Positions 19,646 to 29,025 of a stretch of DNA of 64,000 nt are shown here, piece after piece. Made by a program: the position numbers and the translations under genes. Source of the DNA: Cognatundibacterium griseum (GTDB taxonomy: Bacteria > Pseudomonadota > Gammaproteobacteria > Burkholderiales > Burkholderiaceae_D); contig NZ_JACOGC010000005.1 of the NCBI RefSeq assembly GCF_014284195.1, positions 186,001 to 250,000 on the forward strand. The letters are read 5' to 3'. The first letter of the stretch is position 1. Each line of letters begins with the position of its first letter. The notes under the pieces are model-generated. The model searched no databases and was not told the origin of the DNA. It saw only the letters and a program-made list of their open reading frames with translations.

Positions 19646-20860
19646 TCAGCTGATATAGCTGAACAGCGATAAGTTGGCCGTTTTAACAAATGATTGCTGC
19701 GCTGCCTGCAAAATCGTCTGCTGCTGACTCAGAGATGTAATCGCTTTCGCATAATCCAGATCCTGAATCTGCGACAACGACTGCTTGTAATAGACACTGT
19801 TTGCTGAACCGACACTATCCAGATCATCGATTTCTTTCAGGCTGGAACCTATCTGGGCGCGTTGCGTCAACACATTACTCAGCGACATATCCAAATTTGA
19901 ACCACCCTGGCTCAAAGCTGCCGTCAAATCTTTTTTGGCTGGCGCAGAGGAAGTCGGTGTCTTCAAGGCATTAATCACATCCGTGACGGTTTCAAAGATG
20001 TTCTGATTGCCCGGTTGAATAGAAAAGTGATCCCCCGGTGCTGGCGCGCCAGGAGTATTCGTCAAAGTAATCTTCATCCCATCTACAGTGACCGTGGCAG
20101 GACTGGTATATGCGGTACTTGGGACAACCACGGCACCCGTGGTCTTATTGGTGATCGTGAAATTTGCGGCCAACGCATCAAATGCCACATCATAATTATT
20201 ACCTGTCAGGCTAGATGCTGTCGCAGGATTAATACTGACGGTAGCAACCGCTTGCCCGGTATTAGAGGGATTCGGAACGACATTAAACTGTCCGGCTGAA
20301 GTGCGGATATTTTCAAACACCATCGTCCCGGGCGTACTCAGCTGCAACTGACGTGTGGTATCGACCTGCAGATAGCGCTGTCCCTGATCGCCATTGTACT
20401 TCGCACCGCCGGCAGTCTTGGTATAGGGCGCTGTTGTGGTCGAAAATCCTGAAAACAAATATGCACCGGTACCATCAGTCGTATTAGCCAGCCCCATCAG
20501 CTGATCCAGATTACTCTGCATTTCAGTGGCAATAGCACCACGGTCACTATCATTTAATGCCCCATTACCGGCATTGACCATCAGAACTTTCAGATTTTGC
20601 AAAGTGGTGGTGACACTGCCCAGTACCGAGTCAGACATTGACAGGTTTGCTTTGGCATTTTGCCGGTTAACGGCATACTGGTCATTGATGGAATCTGCCT
20701 GTGTAATCACCAATGCACGCGCAGAACCAATGGGATCATCGGCAGGTGTCAGAATCTGGCGGCCAGATGCGATCTGCTGCTGAGTTTTATTCAGTGAGGA
20801 TTGCAGATCGCTGATGCGTGAGCCACCGCCCTCATAAATCATCCGAGTACTGATACGCAT
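19646..20860 (-). CDS. flgL: Flagellar hook-filament junction protein FlgL (HAP3)
   Basis: FlgL joins the hook to the filament, beneath the flagellin. The protein is 404 residues. The N-terminus MRISTRMIYEGGGSRISDLQSSLNKTQQQIASG and the C-terminal coiled region (DYAKAITSLSQQQTILQAAQQSFVK) are the conserved D0/D1 halves shared with flagellin. The middle, residues about 190-290, is a Thr/Ala/Pro-rich beta domain with DGMKITLTNTPGAPAPGDHFSI, similar to the modules in the adjacent FlgK. It follows flgK by 8 bp and is the last gene of the flg cluster. Confidence 0.96.
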   Translation of the reverse strand: MRISTRMIYEGGGSRISDLQSSLNKTQQQIASGRQILTPADDPIGSARALVITQADSINDQYAVNRQNAKANLSMSDSVLGSVTTTLQNLKVLMVNAGNGALNDSDRGAIATEMQSNLDQLMGLANTTDGTGAYLFSGFSTTTAPYTKTAGGAKYNGDQGQRYLQVDTTRQLQLSTPGTMVFENIRTSAGQFNVVPNPSNTGQAVATVSINPATASSLTGNNYDVAFDALAANFTITNKTTGAVVVPSTAYTSPATVTVDGMKITLTNTPGAPAPGDHFSIQPGNQNIFETVTDVINALKTPTSSAPAKKDLTAALSQGGSNLDMSLSNVLTQRAQIGSSLKEIDDLDSVGSANSVYYKQSLSQIQDLDYAKAITSLSQQQTILQAAQQSFVKTANLSLFSYIS

Positions 20861-20868
20861 ATAAGTTC

Positions 20869-23127
20869 CTACCTTCCGATTGCCAGCAAGGTTTCAAACA
20901 GCTGGCTGGCGACTTGCATCAGTTTTCCAGCGGCCTGATATGCCTGCTGATATTTCAGTAAATTGGCGGCCTCTTCATCCAGATTAACACCCGATACAGA
21001 TTGCTGTATATCGGTTGCATTTTTCAATGTCGTTGTTTCAGAAGCACTCGTTATCTGCAATTCATGTGTCTTATTGCCAACCTGGCTGACAAATTGTGCA
21101 TAGGCCCCCTGAATTGTCGTCGTGCCGCCAATCAGGTTATTTTGCGTCTGTATTCCAGCGAGCAACAAGGAATTACGGTTATCACCAGTTCCGGCAACAT
21201 TCGGAGAGATATTAAACACGTCGCCATTTGTCGGCGTGCCGGAAATGTTAAAACTGGTTCCCGAAAAACTGTATGTTGCTCCGCTGACGTATGGTACTGC
21301 CGTGCCAGCTGGATAAGTAGTGCTGCTTGCGGTATTGGGATTGGTGACAGTGACATTGGCATTCGTAGGAAAACCAGTCAGGGTATTGGCCGGAGCATTG
21401 AAAGTCAGTTTGGATGTTGCTACCGGTATCGATGGACTCAGCGTAAAGGTGTCTCCATTTGCCGGTGCAGCTGTTCCGTTGGCAATGACAAAACTCATAC
21501 CGCTAAAACTGATCGTAGCCCCGCTGGTATAAGGAACAGTCGCCGGAGGTGCATAATTTGTAGTCACCCCGCCAGCTTTCACTGTCACTGTGGCATTCGC
21601 CGGGAATCCGGACAAAGTATTCGCTGGCGCCGCAAAAGTCAGCGTGGCCGGTGCTGTCAGCGGCGCACCGGAATAAGTATTGTCTGTTGATACCGGGCCA
21701 ATCGTTGCACCGGCGGAGGTGGATGCTGCTGCAACTGGCGAGTCCAGCGTGCCCGCAGAAATTTTACCGTTGCCAGTATTGGTTGTCGGTGCAGAGCTGG
21801 TCATTGGCGCAGAAGCAGCGACCTTAGACGGATCGTTAATGTAAACCCCAAATCCTGCTGCAGCCGCTGAGGTTGGCCGGATCATATATTCATCACCTGC
21901 CGCAGGCTGTGTCGCCGGTGGTTGAGGAAACTGCATACTGACCCCATCCACAGTGATAGGTTGTGATGTTGCGGTTGTAACCTGCCCGTCAGAAACACGA
22001 ATCACACGATAATTACCCGGACTGGTCACCTGCAACCGATAGTCGCTGGTTGTCAATGCACTCACATTGGTAATGCTTGCTGTGGGCAATGCGTTAGACG
22101 TATTTGAAGTCGATGGTGTGGCGACTGGCTGGGGAATGGTAAAAAATTTACCGCCGACTTGCCCGTTCAGATCCAAGCCCAGCGCATGCTGGTCGTTAAA
22201 ATTAGAAGCAATACCAAGCGCCACCCGTCCAATGGCATTTTGCGCCGGGTCTAATGTATTTGAACGAAAATCAAACAACCCGCCGAGGATGCCTCCGGGC
22301 AATCCGTTTTCAGCAACCTGAATAGCGGTACCGTTAGTCGTATAAGAAACTTCAGTTCTTGATGGATCCGTTGTCGATTTGCTGGTCTGCAATTGATTCA
22401 CCACGCCACCGATAACAATAGGTTGCCCGTTGCCGATAAAAACATTGTATTTACTATCTTGCGGTACGACGGTGACCTTGGTGTATTTGGATAACTCAGT
22501 CACCAGCTGATCCCGCTGATCCAGCAAATCGTTCGGTGGAGAACCTGTCGTACTTTGAGACCTGGCAATTGTTTCGTTCAGGTCTGATAACTGTGTCGCA
22601 TACGTATTGATCGCACTGACAGCCGACTCAATCTGACCATTGATACCCGTCCGGATCTGGTCCAGGCGGGTTTGCAGGCTATTGAAACGGCCGCCCAGCG
22701 CCTGAGCGCTGGAGAGTATCGCCTGGCGTGCCGCTGCTCCGGCAGTACCATTGGGGGATGAAGACAAATTCTGGACTGATTTAAAGAAATCTTGCAATGC
22801 GGGAGTCACGCCTGCTGTTGAATCGGCAACCAGATTATTAATTTGCTGTATTTGAGACAAATAAGAGTCGGCCTGATTTTTGGATGTCTGCGCAGCATTC
22901 ACCTGTTGGCCAATAAACGTATCATATTGCCGCTGAATCTGGCTGACCGATACGCCTTGCCCGACATATGAGCCGCCCAGTATCTGGGGCGCATTGGCAG
23001 TCTGAAGAACGACTTGACGGTTATATCCTGGGGTTGATGCATTGGCAATATTATGCCCGACGGTACTAATACCCGTTTGCGCAGCAGCCAGAGCACTCTG
23101 CCCGATATTAAGAATATTTGTACCCAT
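20869..23127 (-). CDS. flgK: Flagellar hook-associated protein FlgK (HAP1), enlarged
   Basis: FlgK is the first hook-filament junction protein. At 752 residues it is about 200 longer than E. coli FlgK. Conserved ends are NILNIGQSALAAAQTGISTVGHNIANASTPGYNRQ at the start and GVNLDEEAANLLKYQQAYQAAGKLMQVASQLFETLL at the end. The extra length lies in the variable outer domains: a module near residues 350-430 (DGVSMQFPQPPATQPAAGDEYMI) and two tandem modules near 491-565 and 570-640 that share APANTLxGFP and SGATxSFSG. A sigma-28-type promoter at 23173-23199 precedes it; flgL follows. Confidence 0.96.
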   Translation of the reverse strand: MGTNILNIGQSALAAAQTGISTVGHNIANASTPGYNRQVVLQTANAPQILGGSYVGQGVSVSQIQRQYDTFIGQQVNAAQTSKNQADSYLSQIQQINNLVADSTAGVTPALQDFFKSVQNLSSSPNGTAGAAARQAILSSAQALGGRFNSLQTRLDQIRTGINGQIESAVSAINTYATQLSDLNETIARSQSTTGSPPNDLLDQRDQLVTELSKYTKVTVVPQDSKYNVFIGNGQPIVIGGVVNQLQTSKSTTDPSRTEVSYTTNGTAIQVAENGLPGGILGGLFDFRSNTLDPAQNAIGRVALGIASNFNDQHALGLDLNGQVGGKFFTIPQPVATPSTSNTSNALPTASITNVSALTTSDYRLQVTSPGNYRVIRVSDGQVTTATSQPITVDGVSMQFPQPPATQPAAGDEYMIRPTSAAAAGFGVYINDPSKVAASAPMTSSAPTTNTGNGKISAGTLDSPVAAASTSAGATIGPVSTDNTYSGAPLTAPATLTFAAPANTLSGFPANATVTVKAGGVTTNYAPPATVPYTSGATISFSGMSFVIANGTAAPANGDTFTLSPSIPVATSKLTFNAPANTLTGFPTNANVTVTNPNTASSTTYPAGTAVPYVSGATYSFSGTSFNISGTPTNGDVFNISPNVAGTGDNRNSLLLAGIQTQNNLIGGTTTIQGAYAQFVSQVGNKTHELQITSASETTTLKNATDIQQSVSGVNLDEEAANLLKYQQAYQAAGKLMQVASQLFETLLAIGR

Positions 23128-23172
23128 AATTTATTTGTTGCCCATTAAAACCATCTGATGCCGCTGGGAATG

Positions 23173-23199
23173 TTTTCGGTAGGAAACCCAAAAACTTTA
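23173..23199 (-). promoter_or_regulatory. Sigma-28 (FliA) promoter for flgK-flgL
   Basis: On the minus strand TAAAGTTT (perfect -35, 23199-23192) is followed by 11 bp and ACCGAAAA (23180-23173), which matches 6 of 8 bases of GCCGATAA. It lies about 45 bp upstream of the flgK start codon. This fits late-class expression of junction proteins, separate from the upstream rod/hook operon. Confidence 0.7.
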
Positions 23200-23246
23200 A
23201 TATCGCAAAACAAGCTACGCATTAGTCATTAATGTATGTTGATAAT

Positions 23247-24143
23247 TCAGGTTGACAATGTCTGCCTGATAATCCGCGTCAGTTTATTCGCGTACTGAGG
23301 ATCAGTTGCATAACCGGCACGTTGCAACCCCTGAGCAAAGGAAGTGGCATCCTTGGCATTGGCAATCACTTGTTCGTAACGTGGATTATTTGTCAGCACT
23401 TTTGCATAATCCTTAAAAGCATCTGCATAAGAGTCGTAAGCCTTGAATTTTTCGAGTTTGCGGTGCGCGACGCCATTGATATATTCTGTGGTCACGGCAT
23501 TCACAGTTCTGCCCTTCCATTTACTGGTAGCCTTTACACCAAAGATATTATGGCTGGCAGAGCCATCCGTTGTTTTAATTTCCTTGCGTCCCCACCCACT
23601 CTCCAGCGCAGCCTGCCCCAGCATGAATTTGGCGGGAATTCCGGTCTGTTTGCTGGCTTCCTCGGCATGTGCGGCTAATTTTTCCTGAAATTCCCGCACA
23701 TGGCTGGGTCCGGAAAAGCCGCTTTTCGCGGAAGGGACAGGTTGTGGCTCAAACTTCAGGTTATCCAGGTAGGAATCAATCGCCCGTCCGTTCCCAACGA
23801 CATTGCCACTACCGTCTCCGGAAAGAACCTGATTGACGGCGTTATTGCTTAATTGCCGCACCAGCGCATCCGCCAGACCAACGCCACGGTTTGCCATAGT
23901 CTGGGACAATTGCTGATCCAGCATGGATGTATAGGTTTTCGTTTGTTCATTATCAAACACCCCATCCTGTCCGCCTGCCTGCCGCATAGATTTCAGCATC
24001 ATGTTCATGAATAATGCTTCAAATTGTTTGGCTGCAGCCTTGATGGATTCCGGAGAATTATCTTTGGCAGACTGTTTCAGTCCATCCAGACTTTTGCTGT
24101 CAAAAGCCAGTTTGCTGTCCATGGCATCGGCGCGGCTGATCAT
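23247..24143 (-). CDS. flgJ: Flagellar rod-capping muramidase/glucosaminidase FlgJ
   Basis: FlgJ caps the growing rod and cuts peptidoglycan so that it can pass. The protein is 298 residues with two domains. The N-terminal rod-binding part (AAKQFEALFMNMMLKSMRQAG ... YTSMLDQQLSQTMA) is followed after a linker by a glucosaminidase-type hydrolase domain from about residue 150 (PAKFMLGQAALESGWGRKE, probable catalytic Glu; FGVKATSKWKG; YADAFKDYAKVLTNNPRY). The dual-domain form is typical of beta- and gammaproteobacteria. It is 9 bp from flgI. Confidence 0.96.
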   Translation of the reverse strand: MISRADAMDSKLAFDSKSLDGLKQSAKDNSPESIKAAAKQFEALFMNMMLKSMRQAGGQDGVFDNEQTKTYTSMLDQQLSQTMANRGVGLADALVRQLSNNAVNQVLSGDGSGNVVGNGRAIDSYLDNLKFEPQPVPSAKSGFSGPSHVREFQEKLAAHAEEASKQTGIPAKFMLGQAALESGWGRKEIKTTDGSASHNIFGVKATSKWKGRTVNAVTTEYINGVAHRKLEKFKAYDSYADAFKDYAKVLTNNPRYEQVIANAKDATSFAQGLQRAGYATDPQYANKLTRIIRQTLST

Positions 24144-24152
24144 GGCTTTTCC

Positions 24153-25271
24153 TTAAATAATTTCCAGCTCAGCGCGCAATGCGCCGGACGCTTTGATTGC
24201 CTGCAAAATCGCCAGCAAATCCTGCGGGGTGGCACCAATCGCGTTCAAGGCCTTGACGACATCCGCCAGTGATGCGCCCGCCTTGAGCATCATTAACTGC
24301 CCGGCATCCTTGGTGATTGTAATACCTGAATTCGCAGTAGCAGCGGTCTGCCCGCCCGCCAGCGCATTCGGCTGACTGATCGCATTGTCAGTATTGATCA
24401 CGACCGACAAATTACCATGTGCCACTGCACAGGCATCCAGTGTGACTGCCTGGTTCATCACGATTGACCCGGTGCGTGCATTCAGAATCACTTTCGCCAC
24501 CGTTTGTGCCGGTGTCACATCCAGACTCTCCAGCGCGCCCAGAAATGCCACCCGCTGATCACTGCTGACCGGCGCCCGGACCTGAATCGTGCGTCCGTCC
24601 ATCGCGGCTGCCGTATCAGTACCGAAACGGCGGTTAATTGCCTCCACCACACGGCTGGCAGTCGAAAAGTCCGATGTATTGAGTTCCAGCTGTACTGTTT
24701 CTCCCTGTCCCACGGAACTCTGAACCGCACGCTCCACCGTCGCACCACCTGAAATTCTGCCGACGCTGAGATGATTCACCTGTGCCTTGCTGCCGTTCGC
24801 AGCGGCTCCTACGCCACCGACCAGCACATTGCCCTGTGCCATTGCGTAAATCTGATTATCCGCACCTTTCAGCGGTGTCATCAGTAGCGTTCCGCCACGC
24901 AGGCTTTTGGCATTTCCCATCGATGAAACAGTAATATCCAGCGTCTGGCCCGGTTGCGCAAACGGAGGCAGCGAAGCGGTCACCATCACGGCAGCCACAT
25001 TTTTTAACTGCAAACTGGTTCCGGGAGGCAGACTCACACCGAGTTGCTGCAACATACTGACGATACTCTGAACAGTAAATGGCGTCTGCGTGGTCTGATC
25101 ACCACTGCCATCCAAGCCCACCACCAAACCATAACCAAGCAACTGGTTCTGGCGCACCCCCTGAATGCCGGCGAGATCTTTCAGGCGCTCAGCCTGACAG
25201 GCTCCAGAAAACAATCCCAAACCCAGGCCACATGCGAGGATGCTGATACGCGTTAATGCAAGCCATTTCAT
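24153..25271 (-). CDS. flgI: Flagellar P-ring protein FlgI
   Basis: FlgI forms the periplasmic P ring around the rod. The protein is 372 residues with a cleavable signal peptide (MKWLALTRISILACGLGLGL ... CQA) followed by the family start RLKDLAGIQGVRQNQLLGYGLVVGLDGSGDQ. The region FTVQSIVSMLQQLGVSLPPG and the C-terminal GATPQDLLAILQAIKASGAL are well conserved. It lies between flgH and flgJ, 15 bp after the flgH stop. Confidence 0.97.
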   Translation of the reverse strand: MKWLALTRISILACGLGLGLFSGACQAERLKDLAGIQGVRQNQLLGYGLVVGLDGSGDQTTQTPFTVQSIVSMLQQLGVSLPPGTSLQLKNVAAVMVTASLPPFAQPGQTLDITVSSMGNAKSLRGGTLLMTPLKGADNQIYAMAQGNVLVGGVGAAANGSKAQVNHLSVGRISGGATVERAVQSSVGQGETVQLELNTSDFSTASRVVEAINRRFGTDTAAAMDGRTIQVRAPVSSDQRVAFLGALESLDVTPAQTVAKVILNARTGSIVMNQAVTLDACAVAHGNLSVVINTDNAISQPNALAGGQTAATANSGITITKDAGQLMMLKAGASLADVVKALNAIGATPQDLLAILQAIKASGALRAELEII

Positions 25272-25286
25272 ATTAATTCCTTCTGC

Positions 25287-25958
25287 TTACATAGGTAAAA
25301 AACTGAGGAAGAAACGTGTCAGCATCGAATTAATCTCTGCCTTGTCAACCCGGGTGGTTGAGCGATATTCAAAACGGGCATCAGCAACCTGCGTTGAAGG
25401 AACAACATTGCCCGTTGCAATCGTCTGCGGATTCACCACACCGGAAAAACGGACAAATTCGGCCCCCTTATCAAAGGCCAGCTGCTTTTCCCCGCTGACC
25501 AGCAAATTACCATTCGGAAGCACATCAATCACAGTCACGGCAATCGTACCTGTGAAACTATTGCTCGCCGTTTCTGCTCCTTTTTCATCAAATTTTGAAG
25601 AGCCGCTGGAAGTTAAACTCCCTTGCCCTGTACCGGCTGAAGGTAATCCCAGAAATTTTGGTCCCGACAAAGATAAAGCAGATGATTTGCTGGCAGAAGC
25701 CGCACTGCCTTTGGCTGCCGAAGTTTTTTCACTGATCGAGATGGTCAGTACATCCCCTACCATACGCGGCTTATTATCCTCATACAAAGGGCGATAACTG
25801 GCTGACTGAAAAATTGCACCGTTGATTTCTTTATGCGGCTTGGCAGTCTGCGCCGGCAAAGAAGTCGGCTGATGCACAATCGGGGGCGGTGTGACCGCAC
25901 AGCCAGCCAATCCAAGAATGGCAACGCCAACGCCACACAATAAAGCTGCAATTTTCAT
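25287..25958 (-). CDS. flgH: Flagellar L-ring lipoprotein FlgH
   Basis: FlgH makes the outer-membrane L ring. The protein is 223 residues with a lipoprotein signal ending in LAGC (Cys20). Conserved features are YRPLYEDNKPRMVGDVLTISISEKTSA, the NSFTGTIAVTVIDVLPNGNLLVSGEKQLAF stretch and FVRFSGVVNPQTIATGNVVPSTQVADARFEY. The usual family length is 220-235. It sits 16 bp after flgG. Confidence 0.97.
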   Translation of the reverse strand: MKIAALLCGVGVAILGLAGCAVTPPPIVHQPTSLPAQTAKPHKEINGAIFQSASYRPLYEDNKPRMVGDVLTISISEKTSAAKGSAASASKSSALSLSGPKFLGLPSAGTGQGSLTSSGSSKFDEKGAETASNSFTGTIAVTVIDVLPNGNLLVSGEKQLAFDKGAEFVRFSGVVNPQTIATGNVVPSTQVADARFEYRSTTRVDKAEINSMLTRFFLSFLPM

Positions 25959-25974
25959 GATTTCCCCGCGTACT

Positions 25975-26757
25975 TTATAGCTGCGTCAGTTTCTGCAACA
26001 TCTGATCCGATGTTGTGATTGCTTTACTGTTGATTTCGTAAGCGCGCTGCGTCTGAATCATATTGACCAATTCTTCCGCCACATTCACGTTGGAAGTTTC
26101 CACAAAATTCTGTGTCAGTAAACCAGCGCCATTGGTTCCCGGAACATTCGTGCTTGGACTGCCAGAAGCGGCTGTTTCGACATACAGATTTTCTCCCATC
26201 GACAACAGCCCGGTCGGATTAATGAAGGTTGTCAGCTGCAAGGAGCCGACCTGCACCGGTGTGTTTGAACCCGGCTGCGTCACAGAAACGGTACCGTCGC
26301 GGCCAACCGTGATGGTCTGTGCATTTGCCGGAATCGTGATGGCAGGCTGAATCACAAAACCACTGGATGTGACCAACTGTCCCTGGCTGTCCATCTGGAA
26401 TGAACCGTCCCTGGTGTATGCTGTTGTGCCATCCGGCATCAGTACGGAGAAAAATCCCTGTCCCTGAATCGCCACATCTTTCGCATTGCCGGTTTGTTGC
26501 AGATTACCCTGAGTGAAAATTCTCTCCGTTGCCACAGGACGCACACCTGTACCCAACTGCAAACCGGATGGCAATTGGGTCTGCTGGGAGCTTTGCGCGC
26601 CCGGCTGGCGCAAAGTCTGGTACAGCAAATCCTCAAACACGGCACGCGAGCGCTTAAAGCCCGTTGTACTGACGTTTGCCAGGTTATTGGTGATCACATC
26701 CATTTGCGTCTGCTGTGCATCCAGCCCAGTCTTGGCAATCCAGAGTGAACGTATCAT
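25975..26757 (-). CDS. flgG: Flagellar distal rod protein FlgG
   Basis: FlgG builds the distal rod. The protein is 260 residues, the standard length. It starts [47 protein letters not shown] and ends with [35 protein letters not shown], the flagellar axial-protein termini. The [23 protein letters not shown] segment is the FlgG-specific stretch that separates it from FlgF and FlgE. The gap to flgF is 63 bp and contains a small hairpin-forming GCCA-N5-TGGC. Confidence 0.97.
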   Translation of the reverse strand: MIRSLWIAKTGLDAQQTQMDVITNNLANVSTTGFKRSRAVFEDLLYQTLRQPGAQSSQQTQLPSGLQLGTGVRPVATERIFTQGNLQQTGNAKDVAIQGQGFFSVLMPDGTTAYTRDGSFQMDSQGQLVTSSGFVIQPAITIPANAQTITVGRDGTVSVTQPGSNTPVQVGSLQLTTFINPTGLLSMGENLYVETAASGSPSTNVPGTNGAGLLTQNFVETSNVNVAEELVNMIQTQRAYEINSKAITTSDQMLQKLTQL

Positions 26758-26820
26758 TTGAATTCTCCATCGCCATCAGGTGGCATCATTAAATCTGTCG
26801 CTATTGTGCGCCGTAACGTA

Positions 26821-27561
26821 TCAGCTCAAAGCGATAATCTGAGTGGCTTTTGTCTCGTTATTCTCAGCGTTTTGCAACAACCGCATCTGCATTTCAAACT
26901 GGCGCCCCAGATTAATCATGGTCACCATCGAATCGACAATATTCACATTGCTGCCTTCGAGCGTACCACCAGCGACCGTCACGGCGGCATCCGCATCGGG
27001 AGTGCTGTTATCTTTAGTCTTAAATAATCCATCGTCGCCACGCACCAGATTTTCTTCCGGAGGATTCACCAGTTTCAGACGCCCGATTACCTGCACTGAA
27101 TTCAGATTGCCAGTGACAGGAACGGTTGAAATGGTGCCATCTTTGGCAATCGTGACGGAGACATCCGGCGGAACAGTGATTGGCCCGCCATCACCCACAA
27201 TATTCAGACCACTCAAGGTTTGCAAGACACCGTTTTCACTCAGCTTCAAACTGCCGGAACGGGTATAGCCTTCTGAGCCGTCAGGTTTCTCAACCGCCAG
27301 CCATCCTTTACCCTGAATCGCGACATCCAGCTCACGTCCCGTCATCTGCATGCTGCCAACCGAAAAATCGGTGCCGACCGTCGCATCAACAACAAATGCA
27401 CGCGTCGGCATATCGGCACCCACAACAGGAACCGCGCGGAAAGAATCAAGCTGCGCCCGGAAACCGGTTGTGGTGGCATTCGCCAGATTATGCGAATTGG
27501 TTGCCTGCTGCTCCAGGATATGCTTGGCGCCGGTCATCGCGGTATAAACTAGTCGGTCCAT
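26821..27561 (-). CDS. flgF: Flagellar proximal rod protein FlgF
   Basis: FlgF is a proximal rod subunit. The protein is 246 residues. The family start MDRLVYTAMTGAKHILEQQATNSHNLANATTTGFRAQLD is followed by a central domain with MTGRELDVAIQGKGWLAVEKPDGSEGYTRSGSLKL and a C-terminal coiled segment (NIVDSMVTMINLGRQFEMQMRLLQNAENNE). Its position between flgE and flgG agrees with the assignment. Confidence 0.96.
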   Translation of the reverse strand: MDRLVYTAMTGAKHILEQQATNSHNLANATTTGFRAQLDSFRAVPVVGADMPTRAFVVDATVGTDFSVGSMQMTGRELDVAIQGKGWLAVEKPDGSEGYTRSGSLKLSENGVLQTLSGLNIVGDGGPITVPPDVSVTIAKDGTISTVPVTGNLNSVQVIGRLKLVNPPEENLVRGDDGLFKTKDNSTPDADAAVTVAGGTLEGSNVNIVDSMVTMINLGRQFEMQMRLLQNAENNETKATQIIALS

Positions 27562-27617
27562 CGCGTCTCCTTAAAATACGGCAGCAGAAAAAGATGTATT
27601 GACATACCCGACAGTCA

Positions 27618-28973
27618 TTAACGCAGGTTCACGATCGTCTGCAAAATCTGATCCTGCGTTTTGATCGTTTGTGCATTGGCCTGATAAACGCGTTGTGCCG
27701 TAATCATGCTGACTAATTCGCCCGTCAGGTCAGTATTGGAATCCTCTGTCGCTGATGATGTCAGCGCACCGATATTCCCTGAGCCTGGAGGACCAATCAG
27801 GGACTGTCCGGAATCGGAAGTTTCAGCCCACTGATTATCACCCAGAGATTGCAGGCCATTTGGGTCAGTAAATGAAGCCAGCACGACCTGCCCAAGTACC
27901 TTGGTTTGTCCGTTGGTGTAACTGCCAATGATTGTTCCGTCTTTTGCTGTATTAAATTTTGACAATTTACCGGAAGTAAAACCATCCTGCTTCATGCTGC
28001 TGACACTGAAATCCGAACCAAACTGGGTTGAATTGGTGTAGTCAAATTTAATATTGGCAGTCGTATTAATTGGTGTGACCGCACCGGACGAAACAGGAAC
28101 AATCATGTTTAATGCGCGCGGATCTGTAGCGGCATACGCCGGAATGGCACCCGTTAATTTACCCAGATTATTAAAGGCCAGCTTACCAATAGGGGATGCA
28201 GCCGTTCCCGTTGGCGTCAAGGCACCAGTTGCATCGAAGCGATTACCATCGATCGTAGCAAACACATTCCATTCGATCGTTCCTGCAGTTGCCGGCGGCG
28301 TGGTTGCAGGATTAATCCGCACATAATAAGTTTGTAAAACATGCGAATTTCCGAGACTATCAAAGACCGTCACTGAAGTTGACTTGTTATAAGAAGTCGG
28401 ATCGGTTGGAGAAAACGCAATCGGAGTAACGACTGGTGGAACCGTGACAGGCAGCTGCGTTCCAGGAACATTCTCGCGAGAATCCAGATTCATCACACCG
28501 CTGATTTTGGCAGTTTGCGCAGGCGCGATATCTGCCGTATTAATCGTGATCGGTGACGCGGAACCGGTTGATAATACGCCATTCACATCCGCCAGATACC
28601 CGGTCAGGTTTTGACCCGATGCATTCACAATGGCACCGGTTTTATCCAGCTGAAACTGGCCATTGCGCGTATAGGTAATCGCGCCATTTTTACTCATCCG
28701 GAAAAAACCATTGCCATTAATCGCAATATCCAACGGATTATTCGTGGAGCTGATATTCCCCTGTGTGAACTGCTGCGCAATGGTCGATACCTTGACGCCA
28801 ATTCCGACGGTATTCGATGAGGCACCACCGCTCAGGGAATTTGCGTAGACATCAGCAAACTGTACCTGAGCCTGTTTAAAGCCAACCGTATTGGCATTTG
28901 AAATGTTGTTGCCAATAACGTCCAGTGATTTGGAGGCTGCATTCAAGCCACTTAAACCTTGCTGAAAACCCAT
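27618..28973 (-). CDS. flgE: Flagellar hook protein FlgE
   Basis: FlgE is the hook subunit. The protein is 451 residues, with the axial-protein start MGFQQGLSGLNAASKSLDVIGNNISNANTVGFKQAQVQFADVYA and the end TDLTGELVSMITAQRVYQANAQTIKTQDQILQTIVNLR. The large middle is a Thr/Ser/Pro-rich beta domain exposed on the hook surface (TYYVRINPATTPPATAGTIEWNVFA). It follows flgD, whose product is the hook cap that assembles it, by 52 bp. Confidence 0.97.
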   Translation of the reverse strand: MGFQQGLSGLNAASKSLDVIGNNISNANTVGFKQAQVQFADVYANSLSGGASSNTVGIGVKVSTIAQQFTQGNISSTNNPLDIAINGNGFFRMSKNGAITYTRNGQFQLDKTGAIVNASGQNLTGYLADVNGVLSTGSASPITINTADIAPAQTAKISGVMNLDSRENVPGTQLPVTVPPVVTPIAFSPTDPTSYNKSTSVTVFDSLGNSHVLQTYYVRINPATTPPATAGTIEWNVFATIDGNRFDATGALTPTGTAASPIGKLAFNNLGKLTGAIPAYAATDPRALNMIVPVSSGAVTPINTTANIKFDYTNSTQFGSDFSVSSMKQDGFTSGKLSKFNTAKDGTIIGSYTNGQTKVLGQVVLASFTDPNGLQSLGDNQWAETSDSGQSLIGPPGSGNIGALTSSATEDSNTDLTGELVSMITAQRVYQANAQTIKTQDQILQTIVNLR

Positions 28974-29025
28974 GATATTTTCCCTTCAACGTTGATACTG
29001 CAAATGTTCTGTTGCTATAAGTGGC

